Assembly: GCA_020860645.1 (NCBI GenBank)
Contig: JAJBTX010000002.1
Location: forward strand, 1 to 39,088
DNA length: 39,088 bases
Direction: 5' to 3'
Source of the DNA: Lachnospiraceae bacterium
Lineage (GTDB): Bacteria > Bacillota > Clostridia > Lachnospirales > Lachnospiraceae
Part shown: piece after piece, positions 9,671-17,933 of the stretch
Layout: every line of letters begins with the position of its first letter
Numbering within the stretch: the first letter of the stretch is position 1
Position numbers and translations under genes: made by a program
Notes under the pieces: model-generated
Database searches by the model: none
Told to the model about the DNA's origin: nothing
Seen by the model: the letters and a program-made list of their open reading frames with translations, nothing else

Positions 9671-10588
9671 TTAAGATGCCCTGCGGCCCGCAGCCAGCTG
9701 CACCATGTTGATGAAGAAGAGCAGCAGGAACGAGATGATCAGCAGGACGAGCGCGATCGCCGCCGCGCCCTCGTAGTCCGCGCTGCCGGAATTGAGCTTC
9801 TGCATGATGACGTAGGAGACGACCTGCGTCCCGTTTTTCTCGCTGTTTCCGGAAATATAGATTACGCTGCCGTACTCGCCGATACCCCGCGCGAGCGCCA
9901 GGCCGAAACCGGTCAGCAGTGCGGGCGTGAGCTCGGGCAGGATCACGCGGCGGAAGGTGTATGCGGGGCTTGCACCCAGTGTGGCGGCGGCCTCCTCCCA
10001 GGAGGGAGAGAGCTTCTCAATCACAGGCTGCAGCGCGCGCACGACGAAGGGGATGCCGATGAAGACGAGCGCGATCGTGAGGCCGATCTTCGTGTAGGAG
10101 ATCGAGATGCCGTATTTCGCAAAGAACTGTCCGATCAGTCCCTTGTCGGAATACATTTTCGAGAGCGTGATGCCGGCGACGGCGGTCGGCAGCGCGAAGG
10201 GCAGCTCGATCATCGCGTCCATCAGCCGTTTCCCGGGGAAATCGTAGCGCACGAGCACCCAGGCCAGGATGAGTCCGAAGACGCTGTTGATGAGCGCGGC
10301 GATAAGCGCGCAGGAAATGCTGGTGCGGAACGCGCGCACGACATTCTGCCGGGTGATCAGCTCTATAAACTCGCTGAAGCTCAGGCGAAACGAGTAGGTC
10401 AGGATCGAGGCCAGCGGAATCAGGATGAGGAGCGAGAGCATCGTGATGGTGACGCCCATGGTGAGCCCCCGCCCCGGGATGACGCTCCTGCCCTTCGTAT
10501 GCCGGGAAGAAGCGCCGGATCTGCGGGCTGTGGCTCCCAGGCTCTGTTCTTTTGATGTGTGATTATTGTCAGTTTGCGTAGATTTCAT
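9671..10588 (-). CDS. cysT: Sulfate ABC transporter permease (CysT/CysU)
   Basis: A permease of about 305 residues. After a hydrophilic N-terminal tail of some 45 residues come six membrane segments with the IELPFALPTAVAGITLSKM motif, the docking loop EEAAATLGASPAYTFRRVIL and LARGIGEYGSVIYISGN, all typical of CysT. The open frame extends to 10822, but that part lies inside the binding-protein gene and reads as out-of-frame arginine/serine-rich sequence. I place the start at ATG 10588, which overlaps the end of the binding-protein gene by 20 bases and has GGAG 11-14 bases upstream. The overlap implies translational coupling. A later ATG (at MGVTITMLS) is possible. Confidence 0.88.
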   Translation of the reverse strand: MKSTQTDNNHTSKEQSLGATARRSGASSRHTKGRSVIPGRGLTMGVTITMLSLLILIPLASILTYSFRLSFSEFIELITRQNVVRAFRTSISCALIAALINSVFGLILAWVLVRYDFPGKRLMDAMIELPFALPTAVAGITLSKMYSDKGLIGQFFAKYGISISYTKIGLTIALVFIGIPFVVRALQPVIEKLSPSWEEAAATLGASPAYTFRRVILPELTPALLTGFGLALARGIGEYGSVIYISGNSEKNGTQVVSYVIMQKLNSGSADYEGAAAIALVLLIISFLLLFFINMVQLAAGRRAS

Positions 10589-11597
10589 CGAAAATGGCTC
10601 CGTCCTGGAAATAGTCTTCGTATGCCTGATCCCATCCGCCGAAATCGTCGATCGTGCAGAGCTCAACGGAGAGATCAAAGGTGTCGGAGAAGGTGCTGAG
10701 AATCTCCTCATTGCCCGGGCGGTAGAAATGCTCGCCCGCCAGCTGCTGCGCCTCGTCGCTGTAGAGATAAGTAAGATAGGCTTCCGCGATCTCGCGCGTG
10801 CCGTTCTCCTCGACATTCTCATCGACGATGGCGACGGAGGGCTCCGCCTTGATGCTGACGCTGGGCGTGATCATCTCAAATTCGCCCGGATACTCCTCGA
10901 TCGCGAGCAGCGCCTCATTCTCCCAGGCGATCAGCACATCGCCCTGTCCATTTTCGACGAAGGTCGTGGTCGCGCCGCGCGCGCCGGAGTCCATGACGAG
11001 CACATTATTGTAGAGCGCCGAGACGAAAGCCTTGATCTCATCGACGTCGCCGTCATAGGTGAGATCGGCGTAGTACCAGGCCGCGAGGAAGTTCCAGCAG
11101 GCGCCGCCCGAGGATTTCGGGTCGGGCGTGATCACGTCAACGTCCTCTTTTATAAGATCGTCCCAGTCCTGAATGTCCTTCTCATTCCCGGCGCGAACCA
11201 GGAAGGTAATCGTAGAGGTGTAGGGAGAGCTGTTGCCATCGAATTCGTCGATCCAGCCCTCATCGATCAGCCCTTCCTCCTCGATCAGCGTGATATCGTG
11301 CGCGAGCGCAAGCGTCACGACATCCGCGTCGCTGCCCTCAATAACGGAGCGCGCCTGCGAGCCGGAGCCGCCGTGCGACTGCACGACCTCAACGTCCACG
11401 CCGGTTTCTTCCTTATAGTATTCCACGAAAAGCTCATTGTACGCCTCGTAGAATTCCCGCGTGGGGTCGTAGGAGACGTTGGTGATCGTGATCGCGTCGG
11501 AGCTCTCGTCTTCCGAGGTGGAAGAGCTGCCGCCGCAGGCGGCGAGGGAGGCTGCGAGCAGCGATATGGTGATTACGAGTGTAAACTTCTTTTTCAT
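10569..11597 (-). CDS. Sulfate-binding lipoprotein (Sbp/CysP family)
   Basis: The extracellular receptor of the importer, 342 residues. It begins MKKKFTLVITISLLAASLAACGG, a lipoprotein signal peptide with lipobox SLAAC; the cysteine would be lipidated and tether it to the membrane. The mature part has ITNVSYDPTREFYEAYNELF, VVQSHGGSGSQARSVIEGSD, ADVVTLALAHDI and PDPKSSGGACWNFLAAW, all typical of the sulfate/thiosulfate-binding family. First gene of the operon, with GAGGAG upstream of the start. A LacI-family operator lies 34-49 bases upstream of the start codon. Sulfate versus thiosulfate cannot be decided. Confidence 0.92.
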   Translation of the reverse strand: MKKKFTLVITISLLAASLAACGGSSSTSEDESSDAITITNVSYDPTREFYEAYNELFVEYYKEETGVDVEVVQSHGGSGSQARSVIEGSDADVVTLALAHDITLIEEEGLIDEGWIDEFDGNSSPYTSTITFLVRAGNEKDIQDWDDLIKEDVDVITPDPKSSGGACWNFLAAWYYADLTYDGDVDEIKAFVSALYNNVLVMDSGARGATTTFVENGQGDVLIAWENEALLAIEEYPGEFEMITPSVSIKAEPSVAIVDENVEENGTREIAEAYLTYLYSDEAQQLAGEHFYRPGNEEILSTFSDTFDLSVELCTIDDFGGWDQAYEDYFQDGAIFDEIYAN

Positions 11598-11630
11598 AGG
11601 AAATCTCCTCTCTTAAAAGGATGTGCAATC

Positions 11631-11646
11631 GAGCAAACGTTTGCTC
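11631..11646. promoter_or_regulatory. Perfect LacI-type palindromic operator
   Basis: GAGCAAACGTTTGCTC is a perfect 16-bp palindrome with the central CG and AAACGTTT core favoured by LacI/CcpA-family regulators. It sits between the sulfate-binding gene (minus) and the LacI-family gene (plus), seven bases before the -35 box of the regulator's promoter. On the minus strand its TTTGCT half could serve as -35 for a TAAGAG -10 sixteen bases on, so binding would plausibly block sulfate-operon transcription. Confidence 0.75.
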
Positions 11647-11653
11647 TTTAAAG

Positions 11654-11682
11654 TTGACTGCAAATCAAGTATATGATATTGT
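11654..11682 (+). promoter_or_regulatory. Promoter of the LacI-family regulator
   Basis: TTGACT (11654-11659), 17-base spacer, TATTGT (11677-11682). It gives a leader of about 90 bases before ATG 11778 that contains a second AAACGTTT core. Confidence 0.6.
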
Positions 11683-11723
11683 ATTTTACATATATTATCG
11701 AAAAGTACAAGAGATATTTACAC

Positions 11724-11731
11724 AAACGTTT
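11724..11731. promoter_or_regulatory. Second AAACGTTT operator core
   Basis: The same AAACGTTT core as in the perfect palindrome recurs 89 bp downstream, in less symmetric flanks (CACAAACGTTTTCTTTG). Located in the regulator's leader, it may allow autoregulation or looping; it also resembles a degenerate catabolite-response site. Confidence 0.45.
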
Positions 11732-11777
11732 TCTTTGCGTGTTGGAGTTCTGTCGCAGACTTTGGAAAGGAGAAAGC

Positions 11778-12797
11778 ATGTCTTTAAAAAAAATCGCGGA
11801 GCTGGCTGGCGTATCCGTCTCCACCGCATCGAGAGTCCTGAACAGTGCCTCGCCGACCTGCGCGTCGCGCGAGACGCAGGACCGCATCTGGGAGGCGGCG
11901 CGTGCGATCGGCTATGTGCCGAACGAGGCGGCCAGGAAACTGAAGAAGGCGGCGGGAACACAGACCGGAAGGCAGACGGAAACACGCTCCGTCACGATCG
12001 TCATGGCGCGTGTCGCCTCCCTTGAGGCCGATCCCTTCTTTTATGAATTGTTTCGCAGTCTGGAAGTCGAGCTGATGAGGCAGAGTATGGTGATCGGACA
12101 GATCCTTTACGCGGAGGAATCGCTCGCGGAAAGTCCGGCGGAAACAGACGGCTTCATCATCCTCGGGCGCTGTTCCCGGCAGCTGCTGGAGCGGGTCAGC
12201 GCCTGCAGCCGCAACATTGTCGGAATCTGGCGTAATTCGATGGATTTTGATGTCGATGAGGTCCTCTGTGACGGGGAGAAGGCCGCCGAGCTCGCGATGG
12301 GACACCTGCTCGCGCTCGGCCACCGGCGGATTGCCTATATCGGCGACTGCTCCTACGAGAGCCGCTACGTCGGCTACTGTAATACCCTGTTTCGAAATCA
12401 TATCTCTATGGATTACAGCCTGATCCGACCGACCGACCAGACGAGGGAGCAGGCGGAAGCCGCGTTTCGGGAGCTCCTCGGGCAGAAAACTTCAGGAAAG
12501 GCGGATTTCTCCGCGGTATTCTGCGCGAACGACGCGACGGCGGTGCGCGTGCTGGAAATCCTCGCGAAGCAGAAAAAGAAGCTGCGCGAGACGATTTCCG
12601 TAATTTCGATCGACGATATCGAGGAGTCGCAGAATACGAAGCCCTTTCTCACGACGATCCGCGTTCCGCGCGACGAGATGGCACACATGGCGGTGAGCCT
12701 TCTGCTCGACCGGATTGCGCGGGGGCATAAGGAACCGGTACGGATCGAGTTTCCCTGCAGAATCGTGCAGCGCGAGAGCTGCTATCCCTGCAGGTGA
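11778..12797 (+). CDS. LacI-family transcriptional regulator
   Basis: A 339-residue repressor-type protein. Residues 1-50 hold the LacI helix-turn-helix and hinge (MSLKKIAELAGVSVSTASRV, then YVPNEAARKLKK), followed by a periplasmic-binding-like sensor domain with HLLALGHRRIAYIGD, AVFCANDATAVRVLEIL and SVISIDDIEESQNTKPFLTT. The frame is open from 11673, but AAGGAG stands six bases before ATG 11778 and the conserved N-terminus starts there. It is divergent from the sulfate importer, which it probably controls together with itself through the palindromes between them. LacI regulators usually sense sugars, so this partner is unusual. It converges with the MATE gene with a six-base gap. Confidence 0.88.
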   Translation: MSLKKIAELAGVSVSTASRVLNSASPTCASRETQDRIWEAARAIGYVPNEAARKLKKAAGTQTGRQTETRSVTIVMARVASLEADPFFYELFRSLEVELMRQSMVIGQILYAEESLAESPAETDGFIILGRCSRQLLERVSACSRNIVGIWRNSMDFDVDEVLCDGEKAAELAMGHLLALGHRRIAYIGDCSYESRYVGYCNTLFRNHISMDYSLIRPTDQTREQAEAAFRELLGQKTSGKADFSAVFCANDATAVRVLEILAKQKKKLRETISVISIDDIEESQNTKPFLTTIRVPRDEMAHMAVSLLLDRIARGHKEPVRIEFPCRIVQRESCYPCR

Positions 12798-12803
12798 TGA
12801 GCC

Positions 12804-14183
12804 CTACTGCGGCCCCTTTTCCAGGATGGCGTTAAAGCGCGTCAGGAACGTGACGGTTGTGATCGCCGCGGCGATGACATCGCTGACCGGCTCTGCGAGA
12901 AATACGGCAAAAACCTGGTCCGCGAGAATGTGCGGCAGGATGAAGATCAGAGGAATCAGCAGAATCAGCTTTCGCAGACAGGCGAGCAGCAGGCTGACCC
13001 TGGCCTGGCTGAGGGCGACAAAGCTCTGCTGGCAGGTGATCTGGAAACCGAGTGAAAAGATCCCTGCCATATAGATGCGCAGCGACCAGATCGAGTAGTC
13101 GATCAGGGCCGCGTCGGAGGAGAAGACGCGGGCAAACGCCTGCGGCGCCACCATCATCGCCAGCCAGAAAACAGAGGAATAGAGGACATTGACCGCGAGC
13201 TGCAGCCAGAAGGCCTGCTTTACGCGGTCATTTTTCCGCGCTCCAAGGTTGAAGCTGAGAATCGGCTGCCCTCCCTGGCAGACGCCCTTGATTGGCATGG
13301 AGACGAGCTGATTCGCGCTGATGATGATCGTCATGGCGCCGACCGCGAGATCTCCGCCGTAACGTGACAGGCTGGAGGTGAAGCTGATGCTCAGGGCGCT
13401 CTCCGTGGCCATCATGACGAAGGAGGAGGCGCCGAGCGCCAGGCAGGGGCCGAGCACCGCCGGCCGGATGCGCATATTTTCCGGCCGCAGCCGCAGAGGC
13501 GCGCGCTTTCCGGCCAGAAAACCCAGCACCCAGACGGCGCTGACAGCCTGGCTGAATACCGTCGCGATGGCCGCGCCGCTCACTCCCATTTGAAAAACAT
13601 AGATCAGAATCGGGTCCAGGATAATATTGAGAACCGCCCCGATGACCGTGGTCATCATGCTGAGGCCGGAGAAGCCCTGCGCGGTGATGAAGGGATTCAT
13701 GCCCATCACGATGAGCACAAATACGGTGCCGAGGATATAGATACGGGAATAGGCGAGCGCGTAGGGAAGCACCGCGTCGCTCGCGCCGAAAAGACGCAGC
13801 AGAACAGGGGCGGTCGCGTACATGCTGACGGTCAGCGCCGCCGCGATCCCCAGCAGGGTGGTGAAGCAGTTGCCGATGATGAGCTCCGCCCGTTCCGGTC
13901 TCTGCCCACCCATCGCGATGGCGGCCTTCGGCGGGCCTCCGGAGCCGCAGAGCATCGCGCAGGCGGTGATCAGCTGCAGAATCGGATTGAAAAGGCCGAC
14001 GCCGGTGAGCGCTGCCGCGCCGACATCCGGCAGATGCCCGATATAGATGCGGTCGACAATGCTGTACAGCAGATTGATCAGCTGTGCGACGACTGCGGGG
14101 GCGGCCAGCTTCAGCAGCCATCCGCCGACGCTTCCGCTTCCCATATTCGCCGCTTCGCGCCGCATGCTTCTGTCCTCTGTCAT
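12804..14183 (-). CDS. MATE-family multidrug efflux protein
   Basis: A 459-residue transporter with about twelve membrane spans in two similar halves, of the NorM/DinF-like MATE group that exports drugs or metabolites by Na+ or H+ antiport. Family features are LLKLAAPAVVAQLINLLYSI at the start, IDRIYIGHLP-like VDRIYIGHLPDVGAAAL, GMNPFITAQGFSGLSMMTTV and CQGGQPILSFNLGARKNDRV in the second half. The frame is open to 14246, but AGGAGG lies nine bases before ATG 14183, so that start is used. Its own promoter is just upstream. Substrate unknown. Confidence 0.9.
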   Translation of the reverse strand: MTEDRSMRREAANMGSGSVGGWLLKLAAPAVVAQLINLLYSIVDRIYIGHLPDVGAAALTGVGLFNPILQLITACAMLCGSGGPPKAAIAMGGQRPERAELIIGNCFTTLLGIAAALTVSMYATAPVLLRLFGASDAVLPYALAYSRIYILGTVFVLIVMGMNPFITAQGFSGLSMMTTVIGAVLNIILDPILIYVFQMGVSGAAIATVFSQAVSAVWVLGFLAGKRAPLRLRPENMRIRPAVLGPCLALGASSFVMMATESALSISFTSSLSRYGGDLAVGAMTIIISANQLVSMPIKGVCQGGQPILSFNLGARKNDRVKQAFWLQLAVNVLYSSVFWLAMMVAPQAFARVFSSDAALIDYSIWSLRIYMAGIFSLGFQITCQQSFVALSQARVSLLLACLRKLILLIPLIFILPHILADQVFAVFLAEPVSDVIAAAITTVTFLTRFNAILEKGPQ

Positions 14184-14217
14184 TTTGTCCCGCCTCCTGT
14201 AGAAACTCCCAAGCTTA

Positions 14218-14246
14218 AAAATAAAAGCTGCGTTCCGGTTTGTCAA
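14218..14246 (-). promoter_or_regulatory. Promoter of the MATE gene
   Basis: On the minus strand a perfect TTGACA (14246-14241) and TATTTT (14223-14218) are separated by 17 bases, 35 bases before the MATE start codon. Confidence 0.65.
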
Positions 14247-14305
14247 ATCTTATATTTTGATGTTTACATAAAGAAAAAGTTATGATTCCCACAAATTTTG
14301 ATGAT

Positions 14306-14334
14306 TTGACAGGGCGGAGCATGGAAGTTATACT
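14306..14334 (+). promoter_or_regulatory. Near-consensus promoter of the yhcH-like gene
   Basis: TTGACA (14306-14311), 17-base spacer, TATACT (14329-14334): one of the best sigma-A promoters in the window. Transcription would start near 14341, leaving a leader of about 32 bases with GGAGGGG. Confidence 0.8.
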
Positions 14335-14372
14335 AAAGGACGAAAACTTAGAAGCGGAGGGGTGGTATATTT

Positions 14373-14825
14373 ATGATAGCAGGGAATATTGCGTACGCGG
14401 ACCGTTACAAAAAGATGGGCGGAGGGCTGGAGACGGCGCTTGCCTGGCTGGAAAAGAGCGATTATTCGGTTCTGGAGAAAGGAAACGGGCCGCTGGAGAT
14501 CGGCGGGGGCGTTACGGTTAATCTGTCCCATGTGGCTCTGAAGAAGTACAAGGACTGGGAGGCCCACAAAAAATACGCGGATCTGCATTTCTGCATCGAG
14601 GAGGGCGAGGTCATCTCCTGTAAGGACGCGAAGCTGGTCCGGGATTTCGGGGAATACAGCGAACAGAAGGATATCATGTTCGCTCCGGCTACCAATGATG
14701 GAGTCCGCGTGCCGATGCGGATGGGCGACTTTGTCGTCGTATATCCGGAGGACGCGCACATGCCGGGCGTGGCGATCGGCGAAGAAAAGACAGTTCGAAA
14801 GATTATTGTAAAAATTCCGGTATAA
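14373..14825 (+). CDS. YhcH/YjgK/YiaL-family (NanQ-like) sugar anomerase
   Basis: A 150-residue single-domain cupin-like protein of the DUF386 family. Known members (YhcH/NanQ) speed the anomer exchange of sialic acids; others (YiaL, TabA) act with sugar-acid or biofilm genes. Visible marks are the metal-binding patch AHKKYADLHFCIEEGE, the DIMFAPA segment and VVVYPEDAHMPGVAIG near the C-terminus. GGAGGGG lies ten bases before the start. It stands alone behind a strong promoter and ahead of a 14-bp terminator, so it is monocistronic here. The next locus handles a sugar acid, which suggests but does not prove a shared pathway. Confidence 0.85.
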   Translation: MIAGNIAYADRYKKMGGGLETALAWLEKSDYSVLEKGNGPLEIGGGVTVNLSHVALKKYKDWEAHKKYADLHFCIEEGEVISCKDAKLVRDFGEYSEQKDIMFAPATNDGVRVPMRMGDFVVVYPEDAHMPGVAIGEEKTVRKIIVKIPV

Positions 14826-14832
14826 GGGCATT

Positions 14833-14864
14833 GTGAAAGGCGGGGCGTGAGCTCCGCCTTTCAC
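14833..14864 (+). terminator. Terminator between yhcH-like and lysR genes
   Basis: A 14-bp stem (GTGAAAGGCGG outer part, pairing 14833-14846 with 14851-14864) capped by a GTGA tetraloop, followed by ATTTTC. It lies between convergent genes and may serve both. Confidence 0.75.
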
Positions 14865-14871
14865 ATTTTCA

Positions 14872-15756
14872 CTACATATCTACATTCTGTATGCTGTTGA
14901 CTACAAACTGCTTGAATTCCTTCAGCTGTTTGGTCATGAATTTATCCCGATGGTAGACAATATAAAATTTGGCTCTCACTTCCCCAAGCGGAATGGCGCG
15001 GAATTCGCCGGTCCGGAGCCTCCGGCGTACGGACAGCCTGGAGAGGACGCCCACGCCGTGTCCGGCCGCTACGGCGTTTTTGATGGCCTGCGTGTTGTGG
15101 CACACCCAGGAAGCGTGCCAGGGAATATCAAGGGCGGCCATGGCCTTCTCGAACTGGACTCTGGTATTGCTCCCCTCCTCGCGGACAATGTAATCGGCGG
15201 CCTCCAGATCCTCGCGGGTAATCTCTTCCTTTTCATAGAAGGGATGATTGCGGCCATAGACGGCCACAATCTCCGATTCGGCAAACAGCTCGCTGACCAG
15301 GGACGGGTCGGAGATCTGCCCCTCGATGAGCGCGATGTCGATATCATTGTTCAACAGAAGCTCCTGGATATTTTCTGTATTCTCGATATAGACCTGATAG
15401 GAAATATCCGGACTGATCGTTTTGTAGGAGCTGATCAGGTCGCTCAGAATGCTGGTGCCGATCGTGACGCTGGCGCCGATGCGAAGTCTGTTGACTGACG
15501 CCGACTGCCGGATCTCGCTCTCGATCCGGTCAAACATATCCACCAGATAGACGGAATGCTGATAAATGGTTCTTCCCGCGTCCGTCAGATAAAGCTTTTT
15601 GTTCAGGCGTTCGAAGAGTTTTACTCCATACCATTCTTCCAGCTCGCTGATCGTGGCGCTGATGGAGGGCTGCGAAACGTGCAGCGCTCTGGATGCGTGC
15701 GTCATGTTCATGTACTTACAGACTTCATTGAATACCCGTAAATGTCTGATTGTCAT
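14872..15756 (-). CDS. LysR-family transcriptional regulator
   Basis: A 294-residue LysR-type regulator. The N-terminal winged helix-turn-helix reads MTIRHLRVFNEVCKYMNMTH, then SRALHVSQPSISATISELE and LFERLNKKLYLTDAGR. The remainder is a two-lobed effector domain (RLRIGASVTIGTSILSDLIS onward). The frame is open to 15864, but AGGAG is eight bases before ATG 15756 and the conserved N-terminus begins there. It is divergent from the kinase-aldolase-TctABC operon across 267 bases that hold a direct repeat and a promoter, the normal arrangement for a LysR activator of the adjacent catabolic operon. The effector is probably the imported acid or a keto-acid intermediate. Confidence 0.9.
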   Translation of the reverse strand: MTIRHLRVFNEVCKYMNMTHASRALHVSQPSISATISELEEWYGVKLFERLNKKLYLTDAGRTIYQHSVYLVDMFDRIESEIRQSASVNRLRIGASVTIGTSILSDLISSYKTISPDISYQVYIENTENIQELLLNNDIDIALIEGQISDPSLVSELFAESEIVAVYGRNHPFYEKEEITREDLEAADYIVREEGSNTRVQFEKAMAALDIPWHASWVCHNTQAIKNAVAAGHGVGVLSRLSVRRRLRTGEFRAIPLGEVRAKFYIVYHRDKFMTKQLKEFKQFVVNSIQNVDM

Positions 15757-15907
15757 GGTAAGTTCTCCTGTGCAGAAATAGAAATCCTCCTGAAATACCC
15801 CTCTATTATAGTGAATTTGGGAAAAGCTTGCAAGAGCACTTTGCGGGAAAGAAAAGGTGGTCAATTTGCCTTAAAGTAGAAAATTTAACAGGCGTTTAAT
15901 GTGAAAA

Positions 15908-15937
15908 ATAACGATAACCAAAGCTTATGATAACGAT
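15908..15937. promoter_or_regulatory. Direct repeat ATAACGAT x2, likely regulator site
   Basis: ATAACGAT occurs at 15908-15915 and 15930-15937, exactly 22 bp apart (two helical turns), just upstream of the -35 box of the operon promoter. Position and phasing suit a LysR-type activator, though the canonical T-N11-A dyad is not obvious. Confidence 0.5.
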
Positions 15938-15950
15938 CGGATTGTCGTAT

Positions 15951-15980
15951 TTTACAAATGAATCGAAACTGGGTTAAGAT
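15951..15980 (+). promoter_or_regulatory. Candidate promoter of the sugar-acid/TctABC operon
   Basis: TTTACA (15951-15956), 18-base spacer, TAAGAT (15975-15980). The weak -35 and non-optimal spacer suit an activator-dependent promoter. The first gene starts at 16024. Confidence 0.55.
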
Positions 15981-16023
15981 ATAGGCACAGAGGGAAACAC
16001 GACAGAGGAAGGGGGTAGTTAGG

Positions 16024-16974
16024 ATGCCGGAAGTGGTTACGATAGGCGAGACGATGGTTGTCTTCGACAGCGTGAGAGCCACGAGGCTCAGGTATTGCAC
16101 GAGCTTCAAGTGCCGCACGGGCGGCGCGGAGACGAACACCGCGGTCGCGCTTACCAGACTCGGACACACGGCAGGATGGATCAGCCGCCTCGGCGAGGAT
16201 GAGTTCGGACACAAGATCATCAATCTGTACTGGGGCGAGGGCGTGGACGTGAGTCACGCGGAGCTGATACCGGGCGAGATGACGGGAGTGTTCTTCCGCC
16301 AGAGACTGGAGGGCGGCGAGAATAAGAATTTTTACTACCGGAAGGGCTCGGCGGCCAGCAAGATAAAGCCGGAGGATCTGGATGAGGATTACATCGCGGA
16401 CGCGAAGATTCTCTTTGTGAGCGGCATCACACTCGCGATCAGCGAGGACGCCTGCCGGACGGTGGAGCGGGCGATGCAGATCGCGAAGGAGCACGGCGTG
16501 ATGGTTGTCTTCGACCCGAACCTGCGCCTGAAGGTCTGGTCACTGGAGCAGGCGAAGAAGACGATTGATCATCTGATGCCCTATGTGGACATTGCGCTGC
16601 CGGGAATTGAGGAAGGCGAGCTGCTCTACGGGACATCCGACCCGGACGAGGTGGCGAGAATCATTCGCGGCTACGGCGTAAAGACCGTGGTGATCAAGGT
16701 GGGAGCGGACGGCTGCATCGGCTACGACGATGCGGGAAAGCATGTCTCCAAGGGCTTCCACGTAAAGAATGTGGTGGACGCTTTCGGAGCCGGCGACGGA
16801 TTCGCGGCGGGTATCCTGGCGGGAGTTCTCGAGAACCTCTCCCCGGAAGAGACCATGAAGCTGGCAAACGCGGTGGGAGCGATTACGGTCAGCATGAACG
16901 GCAATATCGAGGCCTATCCCACCAGAAAAGAAGTAGAAGATTATGTCTCCGGAAACCAGGAGATTAATCGATAA
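16024..16974 (+). CDS. kdgK: PfkB-family sugar-acid kinase (2-keto-3-deoxygluconate kinase-like)
   Basis: A 316-residue ribokinase-family enzyme. The N-terminus has EVVTIGETMVVFDS and the sugar-binding GGAETNTAVALTRLG. FYYRKGSAASKI (about 103-114) and VVFDPNLRLKVW (161-172) are the marks that usually go with 2-keto-3-deoxygluconate kinases. The PfkB signature DAFGAGDGFAAG holds catalytic Asp258. It would phosphorylate a keto sugar acid with ATP in the cytoplasm. First gene of the operon, 26 bases before the aldolase gene, with GGGGG before the start. The exact substrate could be another keto-deoxy acid, or a sulfo-sugar, since PfkB enzymes vary. Confidence 0.8.
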   Translation: MPEVVTIGETMVVFDSVRATRLRYCTSFKCRTGGAETNTAVALTRLGHTAGWISRLGEDEFGHKIINLYWGEGVDVSHAELIPGEMTGVFFRQRLEGGENKNFYYRKGSAASKIKPEDLDEDYIADAKILFVSGITLAISEDACRTVERAMQIAKEHGVMVVFDPNLRLKVWSLEQAKKTIDHLMPYVDIALPGIEEGELLYGTSDPDEVARIIRGYGVKTVVIKVGADGCIGYDDAGKHVSKGFHVKNVVDAFGAGDGFAAGILAGVLENLSPEETMKLANAVGAITVSMNGNIEAYPTRKEVEDYVSGNQEINR

Positions 16975-17000
16975 AAAAATTATTTTACAGGAGGAACAAA

Positions 17001-17891
17001 ATGGATATCAAGAAGTTTTCAGGAGTTTACCCGGCGGTGATCACCCCCTTCCAGGAGGATGGAGAGGTTGACGTACCCAAGCTTGAAAATTACATCAACT
17101 ACCTGGTAGACAAGGTAGACGGCCTGTTCGTAGGCGGCTCCTACGGTTCCGGCCCGCTGATGACCGAGGCGCAGAGAAAGACGGTCGGCGAGACGGTTAT
17201 GAGAGTTGCGAAGGGCAAAGTTCCGGTTATCCTTATGATCGGTGCGACGGATACCCAGACCACGATCAAGCTTGCACAGCATGCGGAGTCCATCGGCGCG
17301 GATGCGATCGCGGTTATCACCCCGTTCTACTATCGTCACACGAAGGACGTTATCATCGAGCACTACAGGGCTGTGATCAACTCCACGAGCCTTCCGGTCA
17401 TCCTTTACAACAACCCGAAGTACACGAACTTCTGCGTGACCGGCGACCTGCTCAAAGAACTGGCTGATATCGGACTTCAGGGCGTCAAGGACAGCTCCGC
17501 GGATATCGCTCTGTTCTACGACTTCATGGCGAAGGTTGACAACGAGGGCTTCCTGTTCCTGATCGGCTCCCAGACCCATCTGGTACCGGCAGTTGTCGGC
17601 GGCGCACACGGTGTTGTATCCGGTCTGTCCAACGCGTTCCCGGGCTTCATCAAGGAGATCTACGAGAACTGCAAGAGCGGCAACTTCCAGAAGGCGAGAG
17701 ACATGCAGCTGAAGGCGAACCTGCTTCGTTCCGTGACCGGCGACGGCATCCCGGTTCCGTTCTATCATGCAGTGCTTCCGATGCTCGGCGTAGATATCGG
17801 TGTTCCGAAGAAGCCGTTCCTTCCGAGAAGCGAGGCTGAGTGCGCTAGGATCAAGAAGGCGCTCGTTGAGACCCAGATGATCATTGGCTAA
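17001..17891 (+). CDS. DHDPS/N-acetylneuraminate-lyase family aldolase or dehydratase
   Basis: A 296-residue class I aldolase-type TIM barrel. Lys163 (GLQGVKDSSAD) is the Schiff-base lysine and Tyr136 (VILYNNP) the catalytic tyrosine. The substrate loop reads GGSYGSGPLM (46-54) instead of the GTTGE of true dihydrodipicolinate synthase or GSTGE of sialic-acid lyase, so neither function should be assumed. Alongside a KDG-type kinase it most plausibly makes pyruvate plus an aldehyde from a 2-keto-3-deoxy acid; alternatively it could be a keto-deoxyglucarate dehydratase, giving a product for the aldehyde dehydrogenase downstream. A GGAGG precedes the start. Confidence 0.85.
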   Translation: MDIKKFSGVYPAVITPFQEDGEVDVPKLENYINYLVDKVDGLFVGGSYGSGPLMTEAQRKTVGETVMRVAKGKVPVILMIGATDTQTTIKLAQHAESIGADAIAVITPFYYRHTKDVIIEHYRAVINSTSLPVILYNNPKYTNFCVTGDLLKELADIGLQGVKDSSADIALFYDFMAKVDNEGFLFLIGSQTHLVPAVVGGAHGVVSGLSNAFPGFIKEIYENCKSGNFQKARDMQLKANLLRSVTGDGIPVPFYHAVLPMLGVDIGVPKKPFLPRSEAECARIKKALVETQMIIG

Positions 17892-17933
17892 GGACCTTCA
17901 TTATTTACATACAGCTTTTATACAATTCCGGGT

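Noticed and set aside
10566-11651. 361-codon plus-strand open frame opposite the sulfate-binding gene
   Set aside because: The minus-strand product has a full lipoprotein signal and family motifs; the plus-strand product is low-complexity V/R/D/G sequence.
17001-17891. Annotation as dihydrodipicolinate synthase (dapA) or sialic acid lyase (nanA)
   Set aside because: The substrate loop is GSYGSG, not GTTGE or GSTGE, and no lysine-pathway or nan genes adjoin; only the family is supported.
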